From NCBI RefSeq assembly GCF_003148665.1, contig NZ_QGGQ01000001.1:637762-701761 (forward strand): a stretch of 64,000 nucleotides of DNA. Reading direction: 5' to 3'. Source of the DNA: Maribacter polysiphoniae (GTDB lineage Bacteria > Bacteroidota > Bacteroidia > Flavobacteriales > Flavobacteriaceae). Every line of letters starts with the position of its first letter. The first letter of the stretch is position 1. Below, piece by piece: positions 1 to 8,409 of this stretch. Made by a program: the position numbers and the translations under genes. Under the pieces are notes generated by a model, which saw nothing but the letters and a program-made list of their open reading frames with translations, made no database searches and was not told the origin of the DNA.

Positions 1-53
1 GCGAGGGGTGTTTTCATAATAGCTTTTTATCATTTATACATTTTAATTTTCTT

Positions 54-101
54 AACTGCCTACTGCCTACTGCCTACTGTCTACTGCCTACTGCCTACTG
101 C
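54..101. repeat. Heptameric tandem repeat
   Basis: About seven consecutive 7-bp units of tactgcc run from 54 to 101; the first and fourth units each have one substitution and the last is truncated. The array ends two bases before the stop codon of the barrel protein gene at 103. Unit length and absence of spacers exclude CRISPR. It looks like a slippage-prone intergenic microsatellite. Confidence 0.9.
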
Positions 102-102
102 T

Positions 103-2556
103 TTAATTCTTATTGATATATTTCAATTGGAAATTATCTGGGTTCACGATTCCCAAGGATTTCTGGTAATAGAAGTCAATGATTTCCGTTTCCAGATAGT
201 ACTCCAACGCATCCAAATCCCCATTCGCCTCAAATTTTTTGAAAGCTTCCGCATTGGTTTGTTTCACAAACTGTTTTAAATATCCACTTGGGTTTTCAAT
301 TTCTTCAAGACTGTTGAAATTCTTGAAGCGTTGTTCCATCCAGCGGTGTCCTACGAGCTTCTGCAGTCGTTCTTCCTGTTCTGCAATAAGCTCCTTATAG
401 GTGGTCCATTCTTCCTCACTAACATCTTTCTTGTCAGGATTGGTCTTTAAAATATGCTTGTCTACATTTACTTTGGTTTGTACAAAGCTGTTTTCAAGTA
501 TCATATCTATTCTGCGCATATCGTACTTTACGCGCTTTATGACACTGAAAAGTGCGTTGTTATAGGTGCTTAGAAAGTCATCATAGGCGTAGAGTTCCTT
601 TAGAAATACCATGGCATTTTCCTTATAATCCGCTTCTTTTTTCTGCTCTTTGGTGATGGCCAAAAGAAGGGCAAGGTCATCTTTCTTAAATGGTGGAATG
701 GCAGCGAATTGAGAACTTTGGAATACATTCGTCAACTGTTCGTTCAGTTCAGGAATGGTTCCGCTATATGATACATTGCGATATCTGAAACTCAAGGTGC
801 CCATGCGGTTCCTAGGGTCACGCTCGTTGGGATATCGGTTGCCTTTTCTTATGTTCAGTTTAAAATTGTCAAAAGCATAACTGTATCCAAAGGTAATCGT
901 GAGGTCCCTACCGGTATTCAATGTGGAATTTCGGAATAACGCCAAAAAGTTTAGACTGAAATTGTGTTTCTGTAACCATAGATAATTACCCCCCAATCTA
1001 AAATTATAAACGTTGTTCTGTTGTTCCCCATTGGCGTAGGAAGTGTTATATGAGCTGGATAAATTGGTACGCAGCTGTTTGTCGAAAAACTGCTTACCGA
1101 TGGCCAAGGTAGGGCCCAGGGTTAAATTGTTGTCCTCGGCAACCGTATTGTACGATGCATTTGCAGCCAATGATATGCTCAATGCCTGCTCGGGATAGCC
1201 CAAGGTGTAGGCAGCAACCCCATTATAAAACGAGTTTTTTCCACCTTCGATGGTTTCACCCTCTTGTTGGTTGTTACTGTTTTGGTATACCAAGTTGAGG
1301 TTGGTGCTGTGCTGTTTGGTTTCTGTCTTTTTAAGGATATAGTTGATACCCAAATTGGCATTTTGTGATATTTGGCGATAATTCAGGGTATCCACATTGT
1401 CAAATTCCCCTACTTGGTTAATGTAATCAAATTGATCCCGGATATTGGTGTAGGATTGGAAGTTGGAATAGGAACCATTAAGACCCAATCGTTCCGAAGC
1501 CGTATAATTAAGGTTTACCGAACTTACGATACGTTGTTGGTCCGAAGTTTTGGCATTGTTAAGGTTATCTTGTTGAAGTCCGGCATTAACACTGATATTC
1601 AACGCATTGTTGAATAAGGTTTGATTGGCGTTAACCGTAATGTTCTCAAGGTCATTGTTGAAATAATAGGCGCCCAAGGTCTTGTAATCCGGGTCAATGC
1701 GTTCATAGCCTACACCAAGGGTACCGTTACCGGCAGGATAGTCCAAGGATACATTCAAGGCATTATAATAATCGGTGCTGATGTTCTCATCCAATAAGAA
1801 AGAAAGCAACCCGCTATCAGCTCTGGCATCGGTAAGCCTTGTATCTTCGGTTACCCCGGAAATGGCATACTCCATCCTCAATTGGGCTTTTTCGAATAAC
1901 TTGAATTGGGATTCAAAGGAAAGTACGGCATTGTCTTTGGGAGAAAGCCCCAATTCTATGGGAAAAGGGTTTTCCAATGATTCTTCTTCGTCGGAAGCCT
2001 TGAAGAGGATAACACCGAATTTAGCAAAATCAAAATCGTAACTGGCCTTAACACCATATCCCATTCTTTTATAGGAGGTAATGGCCCTGGGTTCTTCCCC
2101 ATTGTATTCCGTTGCCCTTAAAAACCGGCCATACATTCCGCTTATGCTGAATTTTCCTTCCGGTGCCAATTCAAAACCGGCACCTGTAAATTGGTGTCCA
2201 CTTAAGGTGTATGGGGAAAAGGTCATACTAACATCACCCAAATGCGCCGTTGCCCATTTATAGGAAGGGTGTAGGCTTAGCCTATTGAACTTAAAAGGAC
2301 TGGGAAAGTCGAAATTTTGATTGGAATAAGTGAATGATAAGGGTATGTTGTAAACCCCGGCAATATTGAAATTCAGGTTTCCCGTTAGGTAATAGGTCAA
2401 GTCTTGCCTGTTCGCCGTACCGTCATAGAAGACAGCATTGGCAGCGACACCACCATTATACCTAAGCCATTTCTCTTTACCCAATTGGTCAAAGTTTATA
2501 CTTTGGGAGAAACCTAGTGTACCACACATGAGGAACAGGAGTAAAATTTTATTCAA
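103..2556 (-). CDS. Outer-membrane beta-barrel protein, unknown function
   Basis: 817 residues. The N-terminus is a clear export signal (Met-Asn-Lys, a Leu/Phe core, then GFSQ as cleavage region). Residues of about 25-610 are rich in alternating aromatic/polar strands with repeated YSN, LNYT and FNNALN patterns, as in a large outer-membrane barrel. The last 180 residues or so are charged and helical, perhaps a periplasmic domain. The start is TTG (2554-2556); no in-frame ATG precedes the signal peptide and a stop lies about ten codons upstream. No enzymatic motif is visible and I do not recognise a named family. The barrel assignment is inference from composition. Confidence 0.75.
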   Translation of the reverse strand: MNKILLLFLMCGTLGFSQSINFDQLGKEKWLRYNGGVAANAVFYDGTANRQDLTYYLTGNLNFNIAGVYNIPLSFTYSNQNFDFPSPFKFNRLSLHPSYKWATAHLGDVSMTFSPYTLSGHQFTGAGFELAPEGKFSISGMYGRFLRATEYNGEEPRAITSYKRMGYGVKASYDFDFAKFGVILFKASDEEESLENPFPIELGLSPKDNAVLSFESQFKLFEKAQLRMEYAISGVTEDTRLTDARADSGLLSFLLDENISTDYYNALNVSLDYPAGNGTLGVGYERIDPDYKTLGAYYFNNDLENITVNANQTLFNNALNISVNAGLQQDNLNNAKTSDQQRIVSSVNLNYTASERLGLNGSYSNFQSYTNIRDQFDYINQVGEFDNVDTLNYRQISQNANLGINYILKKTETKQHSTNLNLVYQNSNNQQEGETIEGGKNSFYNGVAAYTLGYPEQALSISLAANASYNTVAEDNNLTLGPTLAIGKQFFDKQLRTNLSSSYNTSYANGEQQNNVYNFRLGGNYLWLQKHNFSLNFLALFRNSTLNTGRDLTITFGYSYAFDNFKLNIRKGNRYPNERDPRNRMGTLSFRYRNVSYSGTIPELNEQLTNVFQSSQFAAIPPFKKDDLALLLAITKEQKKEADYKENAMVFLKELYAYDDFLSTYNNALFSVIKRVKYDMRRIDMILENSFVQTKVNVDKHILKTNPDKKDVSEEEWTTYKELIAEQEERLQKLVGHRWMEQRFKNFNSLEEIENPSGYLKQFVKQTNAEAFKKFEANGDLDALEYYLETEIIDFYYQKSLGIVNPDNFQLKYINKN

Positions 2557-3100
2557 AAGAAATTCACTTAAAACTGTTAAAATACGTTAAAATTAACATT
2601 TCGTTATAATTTATTCGATGAGTTGCACATATTTTTTTAACATTTATATTGGTTAAGGGAGTAAATTAAATAGTATTTATGGTGTAGTTAAAGTCTTATT
2701 AATATATATGGTAAGTGGTTAATTACCGGATACTTGGGGGATTTGAATTTTTGTGTGATTATTTTTGGAAAGAATAATTGTGACATTCGAAGTGGGTTAA
2801 AACGATTTGGAGTTGTTGGGTAAAAGTCAAAGCGTTCCAAGCCTAATCATTTTCCATTCCTGCCATCTGAGGTGTGGGTATTTTTAAGTTCGAATCCGAC
2901 CGAGTAATGGACTAGTAATGAACGTTGGTTTTTTGCAGCTATTTCGATACTTACGGTAAGGCCGTGTGGTGTCGGTGCAGCCCATACTTTCCCTTACCGT
3001 GCCTGCGGGTTAGGAACGTTTACGTTTTGCCCAAATAATTACAATACACAGAAAGAAATAAAAATGGTTTTATAATTTTTGAAAAAGTACCTTTAACCCT
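2557..3100. other. 544-bp gene-free stretch with a large inverted repeat
   Basis: No convincing coding frame on either strand. The first 200 bases are very AT-rich and probably carry the promoter of the leftward barrel gene. Near the right end ACGGTAAGG (2953-2961) and its exact complement CCTTACCGT (2992-3000) enclose 30 bases of GC-richer sequence, able to form a 48-nt hairpin. Nothing else supported. Confidence 0.5.
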
Positions 3101-3493
3101 ATGGAGGAAAAGTTTTATATCCTGGCTTCTTTTGAATTCGTTGCCGATGTGCAAATATTGAAAGGAAAACTCGAGTCAGAGGGTATACCGGTTTTTTTGA
3201 AGGATGAAAATACTTTGAATTCGGACCCTTTGATCAGTCATGCTATAGGCGGAGTTAAATTGCAGGTATATGCCAAGGATAAGGAAAGGGCCCTTGAAAT
3301 CTATAACGAGGTACGGGCCTATGCCATCGATGATGACGGTAACCCCATTGTCTGCCCCAATTGCAAGGCCCAAAAATCGGAGGCCTATTTTGAACGAAAG
3401 ACCATTTTTTATAAACTTTTTCCTTTTTTCGAAGATAAAAAATACAAATGCTTAAATTGTGGCATCATTACTAAACCAGATAAGCATGTATAG
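3101..3493 (+). CDS. DUF2007 domain protein with zinc-ribbon tail
   Basis: 130 residues. Residues 1-75 match the DUF2007 (putative signal-transducing) pattern: FYILASFEF, a GKLESEGIPVFLKDE segment and GGVKLQVYAKD. The C-terminal 45 residues add two Cys pairs, CPNC and CLNC, about 35 residues apart, the arrangement of a zinc ribbon. The protein is probably cytoplasmic. The gene overlaps the downstream bioD start by 8 nt, implying co-transcription and translational coupling, but this does not prove a role in biotin synthesis. Function of the family is not established. Confidence 0.85.
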   Translation: MEEKFYILASFEFVADVQILKGKLESEGIPVFLKDENTLNSDPLISHAIGGVKLQVYAKDKERALEIYNEVRAYAIDDDGNPIVCPNCKAQKSEAYFERKTIFYKLFPFFEDKKYKCLNCGIITKPDKHV

Positions 3494-4103
3494 GATTTTT
3501 GTAACAGGGATTTCAACGAAAGTGGGTAAAACGATGGTTTCGGCCATTATAGCCGAGGCATTGGAAGCCGATTATTGGAAACCGGTACATGCAGGGGAAT
3601 TGGATAATACCGATAGTCATAAGGTGGCCCGATTGATTTCCAATAGTACATCGAAGATACACCCCTCCGATTATGAACTCAATACGCCGATGAGTCCACA
3701 TGCTGCTGCGGAAATCGATGGTATCACCATAGATGTCAATGGGATCTATGAACCTGGGACCGAAAACCATTTGGTGATTGAAGGGACAGGTGGGTTGTTA
3801 GTGCCGATGAACGATAATGATACGGTGCTCGATATGATATTGCCCAATTACAAGGTAATCGTGGTTTCCCGCCATTATTTGGGAAGTATAAACCATACCT
3901 TATTGACGGTAAATTGGCTTCAACTAAAAGGGTATGATGTGTCATTGATTTTCAGTGGTGATGAAAACCCCACTACGGAAAGCATCATACTAAAAAAGAC
4001 CGGGGTAAAATCCTTGGGTAGGATCAGTGAGGAAGAAACGTTTGACAAAGCCGTCATTAAAAAATATGCCGATCAATTACGTCCGGCTTTGCTATCGCTC
4101 TAA
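3486..4103 (+). CDS. bioD: Dethiobiotin synthetase
   Basis: 205 residues from the ATG at 3486. BioD performs the ATP-dependent carboxylation of 7,8-diaminononanoate to dethiobiotin, the penultimate step of biotin synthesis. The P-loop is GISTKVGKT (residues 8-16), followed by the substrate-binding segment KPVHAGELDNTDS from residue 32 and EGTGGLLVPMND near residue 106. The upstream TTG at 3459 would add nine residues before the conserved YRIFVTG start, so ATG 3486 is preferred. The gene overlaps the DUF2007 gene by 8 nt and its 3' end overlaps the convergent glycosyltransferase by 12 nt. No other bio gene is in the window. Confidence 0.93.
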   Translation: MYRIFVTGISTKVGKTMVSAIIAEALEADYWKPVHAGELDNTDSHKVARLISNSTSKIHPSDYELNTPMSPHAAAEIDGITIDVNGIYEPGTENHLVIEGTGGLLVPMNDNDTVLDMILPNYKVIVVSRHYLGSINHTLLTVNWLQLKGYDVSLIFSGDENPTTESIILKKTGVKSLGRISEEETFDKAVIKKYADQLRPALLSL

Positions 4104-5615
4104 GCGTTGCAAAATTTCTGCTTTTTCCACCGTAGCAACTACTTTATAATGTTTTACTAAATAGGCATCAATATAGCTGTTTTCGTCTTCTTCCTTTTTA
4201 TCGAAGACACGTCTGTTTTTTCTCGTAACTATGGTTTTGGGTTGAAGGGTTTCCATGATATACCGAAGTTCTTCCATCGAAGTGGTTCTTACGTTATTGT
4301 GGAAAGGAAATAATTCATCACGACAAATATTACTGGGGTGGGTAGCCGCTTTTGTGGGAGGCTTGGCATCCAACGCCCAATATCCTATATGGTATCCCAG
4401 AAACAGGATGTTTTTGGTGTCTAGATTGTTGTCTTGAATATATTTGGGCACCGATATCCCCTCACCATTGAAAAAAGTATCCCGCTCATACTTGTTTTTG
4501 GCAATATTGATATACTCCAGATAGGTTTCCATCGGAATCAATAAGAGTATAAAAAGGTAATAAGGTTTCCATTTGATCCTTTTGAAAACTTCCATTTTGT
4601 TTAGCGCTATAGCCACCAATACTAATAGCATGGGATGAAGTTGGATCAGGTAGTGCCCGTTGATTCGCCCTCCTTTGTAAAAAGCGAAAAGTACACCCAA
4701 TACTGCCACAAGTACGTATTGTATAGGTACTATCTTAAAATTGAGTAGTTGCTTTTTCCATGTATAAAAGAAAAAGCCGGCCAATACCACAAAAGTGGGC
4801 GCTAGTTTAAGAATGGAATATCTGCGTGCACCTATGTAGGCCATTGGAGCCTTGAATACCGATGACACCCATAATTCTGAAATTCCTTGTAAATAATAGG
4901 GTAATAATGTCAAGGCAATGATCAGGAGAATACCCAATCCAAATAACGAGGAATACCCTATTGCTTTGGTCCAATGCTGTTTTTTATTATGGTCATAAAA
5001 TATAAAGATCCCGAGGAATAAAAGGGCGTAGGCAATATTCATTTTGGTCATAACGGCTATACCCAAAAGCAATCCCGCTAGGAGTGTCGTTTTCCATTTT
5101 TTGTACTTTATCAAAAGATATAATCCTGGCATAAAAAAGGCCATACAAATATGTTCCGACATAACCCCTTGTAAGCTTCCAAATAAAGAAAGGAGTATCA
5201 CGGTGGAAAGAGCGGCCCAAAGACCTGTTTTTTTGGAATGGGCCTCTTGGCCGATCTTATAAGTGAAAAATGCGGTACTGGTTACCAGTAGTACCCCAAG
5301 CAAGCGAATGGCGATAAAACTCTTCCCGAAAACATAAATGATCCCTGCAAAAACAAGGAAAGTAATGGGTGGTTTTAAATCCCAAAGTTCGGTATAGGGC
5401 AAATGCCCTTCTACCCAGGATTGTCCCATGAGAATGAATGTGCTTTCGTCCCGGTCAATGTAATCCCTAAAGAAAAAGGGGAGGCGTATAAAGAGTGAAA
5501 CGCAGGATATAATCAAGAAAACCGTTCTATCCTTTAGTTCGGCATGGTTCTTCAAAATCGAATTTATAAGCGTGTAAGACATGTATTTTCTTGGGATTGT
5601 TTCCCATCCTTGCAA
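4092..5615 (-). CDS. GT39/ArnT-like membrane glycosyltransferase
   Basis: 507 residues, with 10-12 hydrophobic segments from residue 32 to about 380 and a soluble C-terminal domain of about 130 residues. The first external loop carries YIDRDESTFILMGQSW, the acidic motif typical of PMT_2/ArnT-like C-type glycosyltransferases that use polyprenyl-phosphate sugars, followed by ELWDLKPP. It probably transfers a sugar to a lipid or protein on the periplasmic face; donor and acceptor cannot be told. An in-frame ATG at 5580-5582 (MSYTL) is an equally good start. It converges on bioD with overlapping 3' ends, so it is a separate transcription unit. Confidence 0.82.
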   Translation of the reverse strand: MQGWETIPRKYMSYTLINSILKNHAELKDRTVFLIISCVSLFIRLPFFFRDYIDRDESTFILMGQSWVEGHLPYTELWDLKPPITFLVFAGIIYVFGKSFIAIRLLGVLLVTSTAFFTYKIGQEAHSKKTGLWAALSTVILLSLFGSLQGVMSEHICMAFFMPGLYLLIKYKKWKTTLLAGLLLGIAVMTKMNIAYALLFLGIFIFYDHNKKQHWTKAIGYSSLFGLGILLIIALTLLPYYLQGISELWVSSVFKAPMAYIGARRYSILKLAPTFVVLAGFFFYTWKKQLLNFKIVPIQYVLVAVLGVLFAFYKGGRINGHYLIQLHPMLLVLVAIALNKMEVFKRIKWKPYYLFILLLIPMETYLEYINIAKNKYERDTFFNGEGISVPKYIQDNNLDTKNILFLGYHIGYWALDAKPPTKAATHPSNICRDELFPFHNNVRTTSMEELRYIMETLQPKTIVTRKNRRVFDKKEEDENSYIDAYLVKHYKVVATVEKAEILQRLER

Positions 5616-5689
5616 GATATATATAATACCAAATGATTTGCAAAAGGACCGAAAAAAAATTGATTTATTTTTTGTTCAGATGGGATTGA

Positions 5690-6082
5690 AAATCTAAGTG
5701 TTGCCTAGGTTTGGGTGCTATGTGCATTGTTCGTTTCGAGAGAGGCTATGAGGAATTAGGCACTATGGATTCCAATGCTGTTGATATTGTCGTTGTGCAT
5801 GCTCCGGGAACCGTTCGTGGGGATTGATTGGAAAAAATGGCAATTGATAAAATATTCTACAACAAATTACCGTTGCTTACTACAGATAAGTGGAAAGTGG
5901 GTCGTACTTTTGGTGCTTCGGGAATGTTGAGTTTGGAATTTACCCTCCTCATGTTACGGCATAATGAATTTATTGATATTCCATTTGGTGTGGAAGATAA
6001 AAGACCCGGGAAAATTAGGAAAGTAATGGTGAATGCCGTTGGTTTTGGAGGAAATGCAATATCGGTTTTACTTTCCGTTTAA
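5690..6082 (+). pseudogene. Decayed C-terminal remnant of a beta-ketoacyl synthase
   Basis: One reading frame from 5690 to 6082 reads through a TGA at 5825-5827. Before the stop it gives VDIVVVHAPGTVRGD, the first catalytic-His region of ketoacyl synthases; after it come LTTDKWKVGRTFGASGMLSLE and VNAVGFGGNAISVLLS, the second-His and C-terminal glycine motifs. The second catalytic His (GHTFGAS in the family) is Arg here, the N-terminal two thirds including the active-site Cys are missing, and there is a premature stop. The HAPGT and DKWK wording resembles flexirubin/aryl-polyene KAS enzymes (family knowledge). No flexirubin cluster is nearby. Confidence 0.8.
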
Positions 6083-6142
6083 TGAATAGGATTATTCTTA
6101 TTAAATTCAGTATCTTTCTTATACCAACCTAAAATCAAGATT

Positions 6143-6721
6143 ATGGAACAATGGTTTGCCGCATTGACTTCGTTTGAAAAAATCTATTGGATTGTCGCTA
6201 TAGTATCATCAATTGTTTTATTGATCCTGCTGGCCATGACCTTTATAGGGGGCGATGTTGATGATTTGGGCGGAGATGTCGATACCGATATAGAATCGGA
6301 TACAGGTATTGATTTCCAGTTTTTATCCTTTAAGAATTTAATGGGGTTTTTCACCATTTTCGGATGGGTAGGTGTCTCATGTTTGGAAAGTGGGTATTCC
6401 AAAGCAACGACCATTGTGATTTCCGTTGTTTGCGGTTTATTGATGATGTTGGCCATGGCTTCGCTGTTCTACTATTTGAGTAAATTGCAAAGTAGTGGAA
6501 CCTTAAAACTTAAAAATGCCCTTAACCAAATCGGGGAGGTATATTTGACCATAGGGGCCAATAGGTCTACCATAGGTAAGGTGAGTATAAGTGTGCAAGG
6601 GACTTTACGTGAACTTGATGCGCTTACCGAGGAAGATAAAGACTTGCACCAAGGAGATGTGGTAAAGGTTACGGAGGTCACCGAAAACGGAATATTGATT
6701 GTTCAACTCTTAAATAAATAA
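6143..6721 (+). CDS. NfeD/YuaF-like membrane protein, flotillin partner
   Basis: 192 residues. A hydrophobic segment at about 17-37 is followed by an acidic loop rich in GGDVDD repeats, two more membrane segments (about 68-85 and 92-112), and a soluble C-terminal domain of about 70 residues ending in GDVVKVTEVTENGILIVQLL, the pattern of an NfeD-type OB fold. Family members sit beside flotillins and associate with them in membrane microdomains. The flotillin gene begins 5 bp downstream, so the two are almost certainly one operon. The family call rests on topology, the C-terminal pattern and this neighbourhood. Confidence 0.8.
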   Translation: MEQWFAALTSFEKIYWIVAIVSSIVLLILLAMTFIGGDVDDLGGDVDTDIESDTGIDFQFLSFKNLMGFFTIFGWVGVSCLESGYSKATTIVISVVCGLLMMLAMASLFYYLSKLQSSGTLKLKNALNQIGEVYLTIGANRSTIGKVSISVQGTLRELDALTEEDKDLHQGDVVKVTEVTENGILIVQLLNK

Positions 6722-6726
6722 CCAAA

Positions 6727-8169
6727 ATGTTCTTATTACCATTACAACTGGGCGCTGGCGCCTCATTGCTGGCCATTGGTTTTGCAATTCTTTTCTTTTT
6801 CATCATTATCATTTCATTTATACGTAGGTATAAGCGCTGTCCATCGGATCGTATTCTTGTCGTCTATGGTAAAGTTGGTGGTGGGAATTCTGCAAAATGT
6901 ATCCATGGTGGTGCTGCATTCATCTGGCCTGTGGTCCAAGATTACCAATTTTTGGATTTGACCCCTATTTCAATAGAAGTTAATTTGGTCAATGCCTTGA
7001 GTAAGCAGAATATCCGTGTGAATGTGCCTTCGCGATTTACCATTGGGGTTTCTACAGAACCCGGCATTATGCAAAATGCGGCAGAACGACTTTTGGGTCT
7101 TGGTCAAAATGAAATACAGGACCTAGCCCAGGAAATCATTTTCGGTCAGCTACGTTTGGTAGTCGCTTCTATGGATATTGAGGAAATCAACTCGGATAGG
7201 GATAAATTCCTGACCAATATTTCCCAGAGTGTAGAATCCGAATTAAAAAAAGTAGGTTTAAAGCTCATCAACGTGAATATTACCGATATTGTTGATGAGT
7301 CTGGTTATATAGAGGCTTTGGGTAAGGAAGCTGCGGCACATGCCATTAACGCAGCAAGAAAATCGGTAGCAGAGAAAACCAGGGATGGTTCTATTGGTGA
7401 GGCCAATGCCGTACAGGATGAACGGACACAAGTTGCTGCGGCAAACGCCAAAGCGGTAGAAGGGGAAAACATTGCCAAGATCAATGTGGCGAATTCCGAC
7501 TCCCTAAGAAGACAACGTGAGGCGGAGGCCGAACGTACCGCAATCGCTGCGGAAAAAGTTCAGGCAGCGAAAGCATTGGAAGAATCGTATGCTGCTGAAA
7601 AGGATGCGGAGATTGCCAGGGCGGAAAGGGAGCGTAGTTCCCAAATGGCGGATATTGTGGTCCCAGCGGAAATAGATAAGAAAAAAGTGGAGATCGATGC
7701 AGAAGCCGATGCGGAAAAAACCCGTAGAATAGCAAAAGGGGAGGCAGATGCCATACTTTTTAAAGCGCAGGCAGAAGCAAAAGGTATGTATGAAGTATTG
7801 ACCAAGCAAGCTGCAGGTTTAGAGCAGATTGTAAAAGCAGCAGGGGATAGTCCTAAAGATGCCGTACTGTTATTGGTGGCTGATAAACTTCCTGAGCTCG
7901 TTAGAACACAAGCAGAGGCCATCAAGAACATAAAAATAGATAAAGTCACGGTATGGGATTCAGGGGCTAAGACAGCCGATGGAAAAGGTTCTACTGCCAA
8001 TTTTATTTCTGGAATGTATAAATCTGTACCACCATTGCAGGAAATGTTCAATATGGCAGGAATGCAATTACCTGAATATCTAAAAGGAAAAGATGTTGTT
8101 GATGCGGCCATGGCAGAAGAAGATGAATCTAATAAAAAAGAAGAGTTAAAAGACGATTCGGAAAAATAG
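6727..8169 (+). CDS. Flotillin-family SPFH/band-7 protein
   Basis: 480 residues. An N-terminal membrane segment (about 10-37) is followed by an SPFH domain (about 45-215: SDRILVVYGKVGG, TPISIEVNLVNALSKQNIRVNVP), then a long Ala/Glu-rich coiled coil (about 215-345, with NAAR, EAEAERTAIAAEKVQAAKA, EADAEKTRRIAKGEADA repeats) and an acidic C-terminal tail. Flotillins oligomerise on the inner face of the membrane and organise microdomains. The size and EA-repeat coiled coil fit FloT/YqiK proteins rather than HflK/C or stomatin. Co-transcribed with the NfeD-like gene and ended by the hairpin at 8197. Confidence 0.93.
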   Translation: MFLLPLQLGAGASLLAIGFAILFFFIIIISFIRRYKRCPSDRILVVYGKVGGGNSAKCIHGGAAFIWPVVQDYQFLDLTPISIEVNLVNALSKQNIRVNVPSRFTIGVSTEPGIMQNAAERLLGLGQNEIQDLAQEIIFGQLRLVVASMDIEEINSDRDKFLTNISQSVESELKKVGLKLINVNITDIVDESGYIEALGKEAAAHAINAARKSVAEKTRDGSIGEANAVQDERTQVAAANAKAVEGENIAKINVANSDSLRRQREAEAERTAIAAEKVQAAKALEESYAAEKDAEIARAERERSSQMADIVVPAEIDKKKVEIDAEADAEKTRRIAKGEADAILFKAQAEAKGMYEVLTKQAAGLEQIVKAAGDSPKDAVLLLVADKLPELVRTQAEAIKNIKIDKVTVWDSGAKTADGKGSTANFISGMYKSVPPLQEMFNMAGMQLPEYLKGKDVVDAAMAEEDESNKKEELKDDSEK

Positions 8170-8196
8170 GTAAAGGATTGTCCTTTAAGTAGAAAT

Positions 8197-8232
8197 AAAC
8201 CTGGTTGCTGTGAAAAGCGACTAGGTTTTTTT
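8197..8232 (+). terminator. Rho-independent terminator of the flotillin operon
   Basis: A 13-bp stem (8197-8209 with 8216-8228, two G-T pairs) closed by loop GTGAAA and running into seven T's. Confidence 0.9.
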
Positions 8233-8409
8233 GTAAAATAAACGTATTCGCCAAAAAAACCAGTACTATGGGTAATGCCAGGGAAATGGCACCTTGAAAA
8301 ATTGAATAACTCTTTTTTATTCTAAACTACTAAGTCCCAATTATTTATATTGCGCTTTTGGCGCAGGTCTTCAATACAAATGTGATGATTGCAAAAACTG
8401 AATGTCCTA

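Noticed and set aside
54-101. CRISPR-like repetition.
   Set aside because: Units are 7 bp and directly tandem, without spacers.
2888-2897. GTTCGAATCC looks like a tRNA T-arm.
   Set aside because: No matching T-stem partner, anticodon arm or acceptor stem surrounds it; a chance match.
7560-8111. Long minus-strand frame opposite the flotillin gene.
   Set aside because: Mirror of the Ala/Glu-rich coiled-coil codons; no protein family features.
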